The notes under the pieces were generated by a model. The model was not told the DNA's origin and did not search any database. It worked only from the letters and a program-made list of their open reading frames with translations. The position numbers and the translations under genes are program-made. A stretch of 64,000 bases of DNA from Nakaseomyces glabratus. Lineage: Eukaryota; Ascomycota; Saccharomycetes; Saccharomycetales; Saccharomycetaceae. The stretch covers positions 620,001-684,000 of the forward strand of contig NC_088955.1 of the NCBI RefSeq assembly GCF_010111755.1, in the 5' to 3' direction. This document shows, piece by piece, positions 1-12,100 of this stretch (the first letter of the stretch is position 1; the number at the start of each line of letters is the position of its first letter).

Positions 1-2254
1 TTGTGTTCTGGTAATTTTCAAAGTTATACTATAACTTAAATTTTATAATAGTTGTGTGTGTGTATGTTGTGTTTAGGTTGTGTGTGTGATGATGTTTAGT
101 GTTTACTCTTATTGAGGTAATCAAACAAAAATATATATCACAAGCAACTTATATATATGACTACTCTTCTCATTAATATGGTTCTACTGTTCTGCCAGTC
201 TTAGGTTTGTAAACACAATCGCAGTAGGTGATGTTCCGTCCCTAAGAAACCCTCTGGGGGCCACACCTTGACTCAACAGTAGAATGCTGGCTAGCGTGCG
301 GCCCTTTATTTTTCTTGTTTTTCTTTTTCCTTTCTTTTTATTCCAGCTTGGTTTTTGCATTGTGCGGTGGATTCACTGGAGAAGACTGCGCAAGTCACCT
401 CGCAAAAACCCATGGCACCTCTGTGCCTTACTTTCAGTGCTGTGCTGTTCCAGGAAAATCCTTCTGAAGAGATGTCTGGGTAAAGTGAGGGGGTGGGATA
501 GGTGTAAAGATAACAGTGTTGAAATGAAAAGATAATGGCTAGATACGGATGGAAGGGACCCTTTACGGTGTCCTCTCCATTATGAGGGGACAAGCCCGGT
601 TGGAGAGAGAGAAACTGTTGGACCGAGCGTTACGAAGCGATAAGAACACATAGTGCACGAGCGTTAAAGTGTGCTGAGAGAGCGAGGTGCGCAGTACGTC
701 ACACTGTTTTCTTGTATCCGGTCTTCACTTCACATTACCAAGGATTTTCTTCTAGAAGAAATTCATAAAACTAATGCCCACACACACACACAAGAGAGCT
801 TCATCAACTTTCTCGAAATACAAAAAAAAGGGTACTAACCGAAAAACCGCACATACATACGCAGCCCTGTGTGGAATATTTGCGTAAAATGTAGACCTTG
901 TTCTCTATATGTGTTCTGCCTGTAAAAGATGATTCTCAACTACCCACAAAGATATAACAACAACATAGTATAGCAGGTGCTTCATTTGCACCACCTCCCC
1001 ATTGTTTGACCGGATGCGTGCAAACAGCCGCACTGCAGAACTTGTCTGCGCTCAAAGTTTCCCACAAAACAGCAAAAGAGCCCGCATGATTGCTCCACCG
1101 AAAAGTAAAACACTGCGGACGACTACACCAAGAAGTAGCAATACCCATACTACTCCCCTCCCCACTGACTCGTTGCAACGTACATAGCTTCATACAAAAA
1201 AAATGGCGGAGGGACAGTCGCTGTGAGGACAAGGAGAGACACCAAAACTTACAGCACGATACTAGCTTACACCCACACCTCTCACCGGGACAGGGTACCT
1301 GAAATAGAGTAACGGGCCTCTGAGTTTATGCAGCTTCTGCGTACACGCACTCTCTTTCTTTTACTTCTCTTTTCACACTGGAGTCATCCATCTTAGGCCA
1401 TAGCTGTTAGAGCATTGAGAGCATCTCCCTGCCAGAAAGCCACATACCAGCAAGTGCAAGAGACTCGGATTTTTGTTCGAGTGTTTATTCTATATGCTCT
1501 CACTCTCTTTAGGCTTTCGTTGGCTTGCAATTACCTTGAGGGACAAGGGGATTTCAAGACATCTTAGAAGCAACCAAGCAAACAAGTTGGAGCTGACGGA
1601 CAGTAGTGTTCTCGGTAAATCCCTCATCTTGCATCGAAAGGTCGAAAAGTCCTATTGTTGTTTACCCAGCTTTCCCCCCCTCGGAGGTGAACCATCTCGC
1701 TGTGTGGATTTTTGCGAACCACATTCATGGACGGTCCCCCTACTTTGTACCTGATTCTCAGTTACAGAATGTATCGGAATGCTGTTTTGCTTGAGAAAGG
1801 CAGCCTTGCCAGCCACAAATCGGCAAACTTCTCATTACTTGCGGCTCCTGGACTGAGTGCTTAATATGTAGAATTTTGTACTTATATTCTATAATATCAA
1901 TTACTTATTCATGCTACACGTGGAAAACCTATGTCGAAACGGAAAATGATGATGATAATATCTTTATAAGCGCTGCAAAAAAATTAACTACTTATAGATT
2001 CAAATGTATCAAAAACAAAAATTAGACCGTGACCAGAACACAAGAAAAAAAATAACTAACCAACGAAATATATGTATCGAACCCATCCTATAACATTTGA
2101 TAAACAAAATTTGGCACTCATGTAAAAATCAATGTAAATTTAGAAATGAAAGCTCATCCAAATAGGAGGATAAAAAAATTTTTCTTGTATAAATTAATGT
2201 ATGAAATTAAAACCAATTTAAAAGAGTTATCCTTTATTGTAAAGTACCAGCCTT
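1..2254. other. gene-less region left of USV1
   Basis: No convincing gene is seen. The open frames here are short, overlap on both strands and have no recognisable product. The stretch holds TG/CA-rich runs near 50-90 and 780-792 and several pyrimidine runs. A branchpoint-like TACTAAC at 833-839 is followed by a CAG at 862-864 (see findings). From about 1870 onward it becomes AT-rich, as expected for the 3' flank of the leftward-transcribed USV1. The left neighbour gene lies outside the window. Confidence 0.6.
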
Positions 2255-4096
2255 TTAATATGGGTTGCTCATCGTATCCGTCCTAGAAAAGCTTTGTAAC
2301 GGTGGTAATCTATTGCCTCTAGCAAAAGTTGTACCATTATTGTTCTTTATAATAACTGGTTTTGCCATCTGTAATTCATCTCGTTGAACATGGTCTTTCA
2401 TAACTATATCCTCATTTTCATTTAGAGTTTGAGCAGGATCAACCTGCTGACCATCTTGTGGTGTCACTGTTGCTGTTGTTGTGATCATAGTCGATGGTGC
2501 ACCAGACAAAGGACCACAGCCATTGCTATGGACATTCATGCTATTGTTATTACTACCAGACATATTCTGTCCAGAAAAAGAAGAAACCATGAGCGGCTCG
2601 TTATTCACAGGAATTAAGTATGGAGGGCTTTCCATTGTCTTCTGTACATTTATAGCAGATCCTCTAGTCTGCTCTTCTGAGCCAGGTGTAGAGAGTTGCT
2701 TTGATAGATTTGGTTGCAAATGTAACCTGTCATGCACATAAGGAGCACTAAATCTTCTTCCATTAATGCTCTTCCTGTAAGGCTCAGCACTATCACTCTT
2801 ACCTTTATAAAAATCAGTGATATGAGGAAGGTTATTCATGTTTCCCGAAAACAAGGGTGGTGCTACTTTTGAGTAATAATCATTATTTTGACCATCTCTC
2901 CCATTATAAACAACACTAGGAAGCTGTGCTACCGTCTGAGAACCTTCACTGAACCAATTTCTCCTTGAAAATGATTCCTTATATCTCTGATTTCTCTCTG
3001 AAGGAAAATTTTTGTAAATTGTAAAGCCACTATTTTCTGCATTAGAACCATCATATTTGTTGGGTCCCATCATGACAGGAGGTGACCAATATTTTCCATA
3101 TCTGGTATTTCCCTCATTGTTACTGTTATTCGGCAGTAAGTTCGCCATCGAAGAACCTCCTATAGCGGCATTTCTGAAGGTCGAATCACGACCATTGCCT
3201 ATTGTTTTGTTATTAGTATTTATGCTTCCAATAAGTTTACCTTTTTCATCCTTATTCAAAGCTGTTTCATTGCTACTACTACTGCTACTACTGCTTCCAC
3301 TGCTAATACTGTTATTGTGATTCTTCTTATGATGTACATAGTCATTCCCTTCGCTAGAAATCATATGTTTTCCTTTACCGTTGTTAGTATAGCTACTTGC
3401 ACTACTACTGCCGCTGCTACCTCCGTTGCTATTCTTGTTAGTAATGCCTGCACTAAAACATGAATCCCCATTGGAAGATGGGGGAGAGGATGATGACGAA
3501 GAAGATGACGTTGAAAAATTGTCACTAGAGTACGATCTTTTCCGTTTATCATCTTTTAGAATAGACTTCCTCGTCTGCTTATTAGATTTCATATCGATTC
3601 CGCCATTTTTATAACCGTTGCCATCGTAATGATGATATACCATGCTGTCTTCGTTAGAACCATTCATATTATTATTGCGGCTTTTGAAATTATTATTCCT
3701 ATCCCGTGAAACGGCGGCTGCATTCCCAACTCCATTCGCAGCTGAGAATGTCCCACTACGAGGCCTCCAGTCACTATATTTCAAAGTTATGTTAGATGAT
3801 TTGGCTCCATTAACATGAATTTGATGATGCTGGCTGTTGTTTTTCACATTATCTTTCGCATGGACGGTATCCTTATGCTGTTTTAAATTGTCTATCCTGC
3901 TGAAATATTTTAAACATATATCACATTTGAAAGGCTTTTCGCCTGTATGCCTCCTTATATGTCTCGCCAGATGTTCTGCCCTTGAGAAAGACATCTCACA
4001 ACCTGGATACCCTGTACATTTGAAGTTTTTCTCCTTTGGTTTTTTAAACCTGCCTTTAGCAGTTTTCTTCTCGACTCCTGTTATTTCGTTAGTCAT
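2255..4096 (-). CDS. USV1: USV1/RGM1-type C2H2 zinc-finger transcription factor
   Basis: This is a 613-residue nuclear DNA-binding regulator. Two adjacent C2H2 fingers lie at about residues 27-80: the first has a CTGYPGC cysteine pair and HIRRH histidines, then a TGEKPF linker, then CDIC with HKDTVH. This is the finger layout of S. cerevisiae Usv1 and Rgm1. The rest is low complexity, with runs of Ser (8-9 residues), Asn and Gly, so it is longer than Usv1 (about 390 residues). Position next to FAS2 and SSO1, in the same relative orientation as YPL230W, favours USV1 over its duplicate RGM1. In S. cerevisiae this factor acts in stress and non-fermentative growth. The upstream 5 kb carries many AGGGG stress-response elements, which fits. 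Family sure; exact target genes unknown. Confidence 0.88.
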   Translation of the reverse strand: MTNEITGVEKKTAKGRFKKPKEKNFKCTGYPGCEMSFSRAEHLARHIRRHTGEKPFKCDICLKYFSRIDNLKQHKDTVHAKDNVKNNSQHHQIHVNGAKSSNITLKYSDWRPRSGTFSAANGVGNAAAVSRDRNNNFKSRNNNMNGSNEDSMVYHHYDGNGYKNGGIDMKSNKQTRKSILKDDKRKRSYSSDNFSTSSSSSSSSPPSSNGDSCFSAGITNKNSNGGSSGSSSASSYTNNGKGKHMISSEGNDYVHHKKNHNNSISSGSSSSSSSSNETALNKDEKGKLIGSINTNNKTIGNGRDSTFRNAAIGGSSMANLLPNNSNNEGNTRYGKYWSPPVMMGPNKYDGSNAENSGFTIYKNFPSERNQRYKESFSRRNWFSEGSQTVAQLPSVVYNGRDGQNNDYYSKVAPPLFSGNMNNLPHITDFYKGKSDSAEPYRKSINGRRFSAPYVHDRLHLQPNLSKQLSTPGSEEQTRGSAINVQKTMESPPYLIPVNNEPLMVSSFSGQNMSGSNNNSMNVHSNGCGPLSGAPSTMITTTATVTPQDGQQVDPAQTLNENEDIVMKDHVQRDELQMAKPVIIKNNNGTTFARGNRLPPLQSFSRTDTMSNPY

Positions 4097-5278
4097 CCAG
4101 AAAAGAAAAAATAACAGCTGTCAAATTTTAAAAATAAAAATAAATTTAATTTAATTTCGGATTCTGATAGTTTCTTTCAGATATAATAATGATATGCTGG
4201 TGTGAAGATATAATGATCTTCTGTTGTTATTATGTCGAATTTCTTCAACTTGCTTTTTTGAACACAGTATTTTTTTCTTGAATATCGCTTGTTAAAATAC
4301 CCAAAATATAGTTTACAATACAATACTGTACGTTATTGTATGTAGTCAAGTTTTATTCCATGAAAAATGTCAGTAATTTTTCGGTAGTGTTTTATCCTTA
4401 GTTTCGCGTCAGCTTTTTAGCCTCGATTTTATTATTAGTTGAGTATTGGTTTAGTTTTTGAGATAATGGAAATTTTGCATCATCGGAATAGAAGGCAAAT
4501 AATTAATAACAAGTGTGAACATGCGTATGCTTACTACATAATCAAAGGAAAAAGATATAGAGACTCTTGATCATCGAAGGTTGTTTATATAACAAATCTT
4601 AATACCAAATACCTAAAAAATTTTTCTTTTCTTTTGAACACAAATGTAATTAAAAAAATGAGAGTAGACAATACGATGGGATGGTAGTAACTATAATTGT
4701 TATAACGGGAGAACGTTAAGTATAACCAAATGCAGAATTGATGGAAGGAGGGGACAAAGACTTTCCTGCTGATTGAATAGAAGTTAACTTTCCTTTTCTA
4801 GTTCATTTGCATCTAGGAGCAAATGTATCGATAATGTCTTAGGAGAATTGATTGTCTTTTGCTCTCCTTTACCCTTGCAGAAGGAAGTGGGAAGAACAAG
4901 ACTTTAGAAGCAGAAGTAAAGGAAGCACCAACGCAAATTTGGTGAAAAAAAACCCTCTTCGATGTTTATGCGTAGATAGTAAAGGCCTGTAATCCGTTTT
5001 TGCAGCTTCCAAGAAAACCCACCTAAAAGCTGTAGACAATACAAGATGAAAGTGAGTTACGTTATTGTCTCATCGTTTGTATTAGCTTAGGGTGTAGGGT
5101 TTACATTTACAGTTTACAGAAGAAATGGTCAACCTTTTGATGCTTCCTTACCCAATATCCAGAGTCGTTGGCGTGGAAGGGGCAACAGGTTAATTCTCTG
5201 CTCATTGGCTGAAGATTCTCGACCGCATTCCGCAAGGCATTCCGTGAAAATGGGTTCTTCTTTACCTCCCTCCCTTCC

Positions 5279-6818
5279 CCCCTCCCCACAGAAATTAAGG
5301 CAGTACCTCGCATCTAGACAAGGACAACTTGAAAGATAACTCTAACGTTCTGAGACCCGTCCGCTTTTCCCTCACTCACCACCCGCTTCTCCGAGGGGTT
5401 TACTGTATTTTCCGAATTACTTATCTATTACAAAGCGTTATTGTCAAAATTTGTCCCTGCGTGCTTTGAGTGTTACTCTGCTGCGGAATATGGCAGAATG
5501 GAATATTGGCTTTGCAGAGAAAACCGTTTTCACCGTGGGGAGTAGCTGGGGAGGGGCAGAAATACAGGAAATGCTGTTATCTCTGGCCCACAGAAATGAT
5601 GGTGGGTGGTGTAGCCTTTGGCTGAGAATAGTTGCGCTCTCAGAATGGATGAGAGAATATAGAAGTCCTGTACCATTAGTAAACTTGTACTGTAATCTCT
5701 CAGAGCATTTCTGTGAAAATGGATGGTGGTCACTGGACCCGTCTTTTTTTTATGGGATACCCGGTGATACAGGGGTTTCTTTAAGGGTCTGCTCGGAACA
5801 GAGGGGAGATCGAAGCTGAGCCAGGAAAACAATAAGCTGAAGAATCGAAAATGGGTGAGTCCCCGATCAGAACAGTTCGTCCTACACATTCAGTGCTGTA
5901 TATCAGGGAAGGGATTATAGCCACTGGACTGCCATACTAGAATCAGAACGAAGCGGACCTAGCAGTTGGTTAATCAGGACAAACGATAGCATTTGTAATG
6001 TTGTAGTCACTCAGAGCTAACTGCAGAACGAATAAGAAAAAAGTAATGCCCACAGTAATATACGTACCGGTGACATGTAATTAACAGCAAATGCGGAGGG
6101 AGACTCTCACACACCTTCTAAGGCAACCTAAAGAAGAAAAGATTTTCCGTTTCCTAGACGGTAACAAATGAGGAGTAGATGAAAGAAGAGGTCATTCCTT
6201 TTTCTTTTCGGTTAAAGGGACTCGGATCTCATGCAGTGATTTGTTAGGACCCCATCGTCTTAGCGTAGAATTACAAACGATCAGGGGCTAGGAAGATAAG
6301 AAGGAGAAGGGGGGTAAGATGTACAGGTTTTTGCCTTATCAGTTAAAGGTGCGGAGAGGTTTTTGGTATCTAGGTGCTTTTCTCTAAAAGGTTGGAGTTT
6401 CGGTGTCTCTGGAATTCTCAAGAATGTAGATGTGCTTATACGGGCAATTCTGAAGACCTAGAAAATAATATGAAAGAAACTGCGTAGGAGGAGTTGCAGA
6501 CGGGGATAGGAAGCTACAGAGCTGGCTACCGTGGGTTACCAGAAGACACACTTACACGCACCTGACTGAGGGAAGGAGAGACAACTCAGAAAGGAGAGAA
6601 AAGGGTAAGGGAGAGGCGATCGGGGTGAAACATTACAGGGGCATTTTTGTGAAACAAGGGATGAAGAATTACAAGGAATGGTCAGAGAATTGCGTGGGAT
6701 GAGAATGAGTAGAACAACAACAAAAAAAAAAAGCAACTTGTTGTGATTACCTAAAAATATCTTAATTGGTGTCCTGTCATTCGATATGTCATGAAAAGAA
6801 AGGGCTAAGAGGGAGGGG
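5279..6818. promoter_or_regulatory. cluster of stress-response elements (AGGGG/CCCCT)
   Basis: AGGGG core motifs (Msn2/Msn4 STRE) are seen at 5394-5398, 5552-5556, 5771-5775, 5802-5806, 6283-6287, about 6308-6312, 6637-6641 and 6814-6818. CCCCT on the plus strand lies at about 5279-5283. They sit 1.2-2.7 kb upstream of the USV1 start. Motif matches are seen directly; that they act on USV1 is inference. Confidence 0.45.
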
Positions 6819-6991
6819 AAGTTACGGTTCTCAGAACGGATCGACAGTTAAATGGCTCAGAATGTCAGCTACCTCAGAACAATGCGCGGGACCGCATTGT
6901 TTAAACTACCATGGTAACAGAGAAAACAACGGACAACAAACTAACGGTGATTAAAACGTTAACTGGGAATGGGAAATCGCAAAATAGAAAA

Positions 6992-7043
6992 GTGGAAACA
7001 CAGTGGAAACTCAGTGGAAACTCAGTGGAAACTCAGTTGAAAC
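6992..7043. repeat. 12-bp tandem repeat, about four copies
   Basis: The unit is close to CAGTGGAAACTC. The series reads as an initial variant, two or three exact units and a last unit with one change (CAGTTGAAAC). It lies in the gene-less region upstream of USV1 and is not part of a credible gene. Confidence 0.8.
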
Positions 7044-9144
7044 AAAGTGTGTGTCAGTCTTGTGTGGTACTCACAGAAAAAAAAAATAGTGCATGTGACA
7101 TTGAAGAGTTTGAAATTAACGCATATAACATACCAAATCCCGTGTATCTTTAGGGTTCATTTTGCCATGCGCAGAATATTGCCGGCAGCTATATGTTCTT
7201 TCTGGCGATTCCTAATCGGGGTAGTTTTCTTTAACAACACCTTACCTTTCCATCCTCTGATCTAACATGTTGGCATCGTTAGGAGACCAAGCTCTATTAG
7301 AGTATGGGAAACTTGCAAAACAAAAAAAAGTGCTCTCGAGACAGAATCGTTTAGGGTTCACACCAGTGAAAGGACTGATGTGCAATTCAAAAAAAAAGAT
7401 AAACTACATGCCCACATCTATGCCCCTGTAGGCGATTTTTTCAACAATAGAAAAATGATTCCAACAAGAAATGATACGTAGAGAAAGCTTAGACTTGTAA
7501 TCCAGAAGGAACCTTACTACATCTATTTCTCCCCCTGAATGGCAACTTAATTCTAACACAAAACTTGCAAGGGACCTAAAAAGATATAACGGTTCAAACT
7601 CACTATTTTTCACCTTTCATCCCTCAAGCAAATGCTCCTGGAATACAAATATACAAGTCAAAGTAGAAACAAAAAAAAGAATATTCAAACTCACATTTAT
7701 CGTAGATACAGAAAAAAAAGGAAAAACGCATCAGTTTGCTATATCATTTCAGGCTCTGGTGACAGTGTCTTGGTGGTTTTTGATCGGAAAATTGGGGTTT
7801 ACTGCTACGGCAGTGTCTTGCAAGCGTGTCCATGGGTGCGCCTATTCACTTCTCTGATTTGAAATTATAGTCGTATTGAAACTGCCCCACCTTCTCGTAA
7901 ACTTAAATACAGAATCTGAAGCATAAAATAGACAGTATCGATTGGGGTTAACCACTATCATGCGCAAAACTCTGTAAAACCACGAAAGCGTCAAAATGTC
8001 ACCAAACAGACTGGGCGAATGTCTAATAATAGTGGCTGAAGATTATGTAATATTCCCAAATAGGTAGTTTTCTAAGGGTGTTTATAAAAATGCATTGTTT
8101 GTAACATACAACTCAAAACAAAACATTACAAGAAGCTGATAAAAATGCTGAGAAAAACAGTCAAAGGACAAACAGATTTTTATTATATGCCAAGTACCCT
8201 GGACATCGCTCTTACATTATGATAGAAATAGGGGATAGCCGAGGACGGAAACTGATTAAATGGCGTGGAGACCACTTCTTATAAAGTTGCTATTCACGGA
8301 ACTTTCTGGCTTACTTTTCTGGAAAAAATATTGTTTAAGAAGTACCTGCACAGAGTGTATTACGTATTAGATGGCACTCAAACTAGCGCACTATAACCGT
8401 TCCGTCTTGAAGACTGTTAGCAACGACAAAGGACAAATGGCAGTACTGCCAAATGACTTAATTTCTATTGTTTTTGTTGGATGGGGTTCTCAAGCGGCGT
8501 GGTAAAGTATTCTTACCCAAAAGGAGAGAAATTCAATGAAGCATTATTCAACTTCACTCTGATTTCAAATCAATTTACGTAATCTTTCTATACTTTTTCC
8601 CTTTTTCTTTTGTCTCATCGGCACAATTCTTCTAATCGGTGTGGCGCAGACCCCGATAATAGCAGGACTAATGCCAATTACATGCTCAATAGCTCGTCTA
8701 AGAATTTGCCAAAAAACCATTCGAATAGTTTGAATAAGAAGAAATCTCCCAGAACCAAAAAGTAAATACAGAATATAGACCCTATGGATTACATGAGGAT
8801 CTATTCTAGGCAAAGATGTATCCCATACAGAGTGGGTACCCTTGTTACTATAAATGGCAATTCAGATCTTGTTTTACAGCACTGATTGAAATATCTGCTG
8901 TTGCGAGACACAATTGTTGCCGTCCCTCTAATAATTTCGTTAAACCAAAGTGTTCTTCCACTGAATTTCTCTTAAACCCGCCTTCTATAAAGGTGCACTT
9001 AATGCCCTAGGCAATTTCAAGGTGCTATACAAGTTTACCATGAAAACAAAAGAGTAAAGAAACCTAAAAAGCAAAGTTATCAATTTCGACTGTATCAAAT
9101 ATATATCAGCTATTCTAATTAAAGTTTATGAAAAATTTGTTGAA

Positions 9145-12100
9145 TTATTTGTTAGCAATTGCTACAGCGATACTTTGGAAGTCATCATGAGAGATAGAAA
9201 CGGAAACAGCCTTGATACTTTCTTTTTGAGCAAGTTTCTTAGCCTCACCATGAAGAGTAACTGTTGGTTTACCGTTTACATCACGTAGGATTTCGATTTC
9301 CTTCATAGGAGCGCCTGCACCGCGAGACTTTACACCTAGACTCTTGAATACGGCCTCCTTAGCAGACCAAGTACCAGCAAATGAACTCTGAGCAGATGGC
9401 TGAGAGGAACAGTATTTTACTTCTTCTGAGGTGAAGTTTCTTTCAATAAATGTTTCGTTATCAATATTGATACTTGCGATTAGCTCAACATCGACACCAA
9501 CATTTTTAGTTTCCTCCTTCAAAGAACCCGAAATCATTTCAGATGTCTTCTTGGCGCTTTCACTCAAGTAAGTGTCGTGCTTCTGAATACCCTTCGATGA
9601 AAACTTTAGTTCCCCACTCTTCTTATCATTTTCAACACGGACTAATGGGTCCAAATAAACCTTTTCCTCTAAGGAATCGTCATATGGTGCATGCTCTTTA
9701 CTAACAAACAGTTTATTGTAAATCATACCATTGTGGAAGAACTTGTGAGCAGCCTTTTCTCTTTCAGTCACCTTAGCAGCATATTCATTATATCTACCTT
9801 CATCAATAGCAGCGTACAAATAGTCTGGATGAATTACAACAGCCTGAGCACCCTTTTGACCAAAACCAAATGAAGTTACAGAAACAGCCTTAATACCATC
9901 AGTCTTGATAGACTTTGATGGGTATAAGACGTAGTCAAACTGCTCCAATAACTTGTCAACATTATCAGCGTTACGGTTACCAGGAACAATACCACTGTTC
10001 AAAATTTGAATAGCACCATTCAACATCCAAGCACCAGCGGCACCCTTTGGATGGCCGGTCAAGAACTTCTGGAAAACACCAATAACTGGGTTACCCTCAG
10101 ATCTACCCAAGTGCTTCATCATTTCATTGATGGTAGCACTTTCATTCTTATCATTGGCTTTAGTAGAGGTACCGTGGAAAGAAGCAACACCAAGGTCATC
10201 AATTGTCAAACCAAATGCAGCTAGCGAACCTCTCAATGGAGCAATACGTGGATCATTCTTGAAAAACTCGTTACCCCATTGGGCTTGAGCCGATTTCAAT
10301 TGTCTTTGTGCTTCCTTCTTAATTTCTTCAGAACGTTCAGCAAAGAATGCATTTCTTTCAGAATCAGAGAGACCTTCTGCTTCATATTTAGTCATTTCTA
10401 ATTCATCCTCAACCCATTGCTTGATTTGCTTTTCACGTGAGACAAGTTGGCGCTTTCTGTATTTGATATCCATCATTGGTGTTGGGAATCTCATTGCACC
10501 ATGGTGTTCTCTAGCAGTTGTCAAAATACCCTTACCTGGAGCTGGCACGGATCTACCAATCTTGTCAGTGGCAGTAGCTGTTAGAGCTACAATACCATAA
10601 ATTGGAACACCCATCTTTAGAGCTAGGTCTGCATTCATAATAACTTGGATACCAGCACCTTGGGCTTCCATGAACCCATTACGAGATGTTGTAGCTGGAC
10701 GAGACATCTCAGCAGGGGTACGGCCATGTTCAAATTCTTCAAGAGTATTAGAAGTAGCTTTCATGTTACCAAATTCATAAGAACCTTCTTCTTGGAAATC
10801 ATCATAACCACCAACAATACAAATCTTAGCCTTACCAGAAAGAATTGTCTCAACACCAATGTCAACAGATTCAACTGAGGTAGCACAAGCACCGACTGGT
10901 GTCTTGATTGGACCAGAAGATGATATTAACAACATATTAACCCAAGCAGACATAGTGTTGATAAATGATTCTTGTAGAATGTCATTTTGAACCGGCATAT
11001 CTTTGTAACGGTCCTTAAACATACCACGAAGTGCGCTAACACCACCCATACCGGAACCAGAACAATTACCAACTTCAGATACGTGAACATATTTGTACAT
11101 TTCGTATGGATCTGAAATACCTGAAGTGATGAAAGCTTCGACAACTGAAACCAAAACAAACAATGTGATAGGATCAACTTGAGAAATGATATCATCAGAA
11201 ATACCATAAGTTTTGGCGTTCCAACCAGTTGGTACTTGACCAGCAACCAAACGATCAAATCTTAGAGCCTTTGGAATATACAAAGTAGCGCCCTTCAAAA
11301 TCTTAACAGAGTATTCACCTGTTTCAGGAATCTCAAAAATGTCAACCTTATCGCCATGCTCGTGCTTAAATTGTTCAGCAGTTTCCTTTGATGCTTCAAA
11401 TGGTTCAAGATCGTCTTCAACAATAACTTCTTGAATCATTTGCTTCTTTTCTGGATTGTAACCATGGAACAATTCTGGTTCAATTAATCTAATACCACTA
11501 TGTTCCAATATTTTGGATTCATATTTAGCTTTTATATCCTTGTCATCAACAGGTTCATTGGTCTTTGCGTCGACCCATCCAGTGTAAGGACGGCCCTTTA
11601 GATTACCGTTATGGTACTTGATCATACCCATCATCCAGGCCATTTCTACAGAACCTTCAAGTGAAAATTCGCCAAAAGCTTCCATTTCCCATCTTGTTCT
11701 GGAAGAACCCCATGGACCAACTTCTGAAAAACCTGTAACAACAATAACCCTTTCAAGATCTAGCATACCTTCAAGTTCCTCTTTAGCGATCTTTTTGATG
11801 TCCTTGTAATTCTTCAAGGTTGGGAAGTTTAATTGAATGTTGGCTCTTGGTTGAACCTCAACCTTGGCATAGGCTTCATCTGCCTTGTTACCGTTGACAA
11901 TCTTATGTTCTAAAGCGGTTTCGATAGAAACAGCTTTTCTGATTTCAGAGGTTTCAGTCAATTCTCTACGCAATTTAGCTGTAAATTCTTTCAAGTCAGT
12001 TAGGTACTGTAGACCACCATTTAGATCAGCCATAACAGGAGACTTTTGACACAATTCAACAATTTCTGGGATCATCAAACCAAGCAGGTTCAAGGCCATC

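Larger units (their letters stand above)
4097..9144. other. 5-kb gene-less region upstream of USV1
   Basis: No gene is supported. The open frames are short, often begin at non-ATG codons, and overlap on opposite strands. The region separates the USV1 start from the FAS2 stop, so it is mainly USV1 upstream DNA plus the FAS2 3' flank. It contains at least eight AGGGG motifs between 5394 and 6818, a 12-bp tandem repeat near 6992-7043, and many A/T runs. GC content looks higher between 4.7 and 7 kb than in ordinary intergenic DNA of this window. Confidence 0.6.

Noticed and set aside
5400..5430. TTTCCGAA as a CDEIII core
   Set aside because: The flanking bases do not fit CDEIII, the neighbouring DNA is GC-rich and no CDEI is at the right distance.
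5451..5889. Overlapping 122- and 119-codon frames on opposite strands upstream of USV1
   Set aside because: The plus frame opens at TTG, neither product has a recognisable domain, and such overlap is typical of chance frames in less AT-rich DNA.
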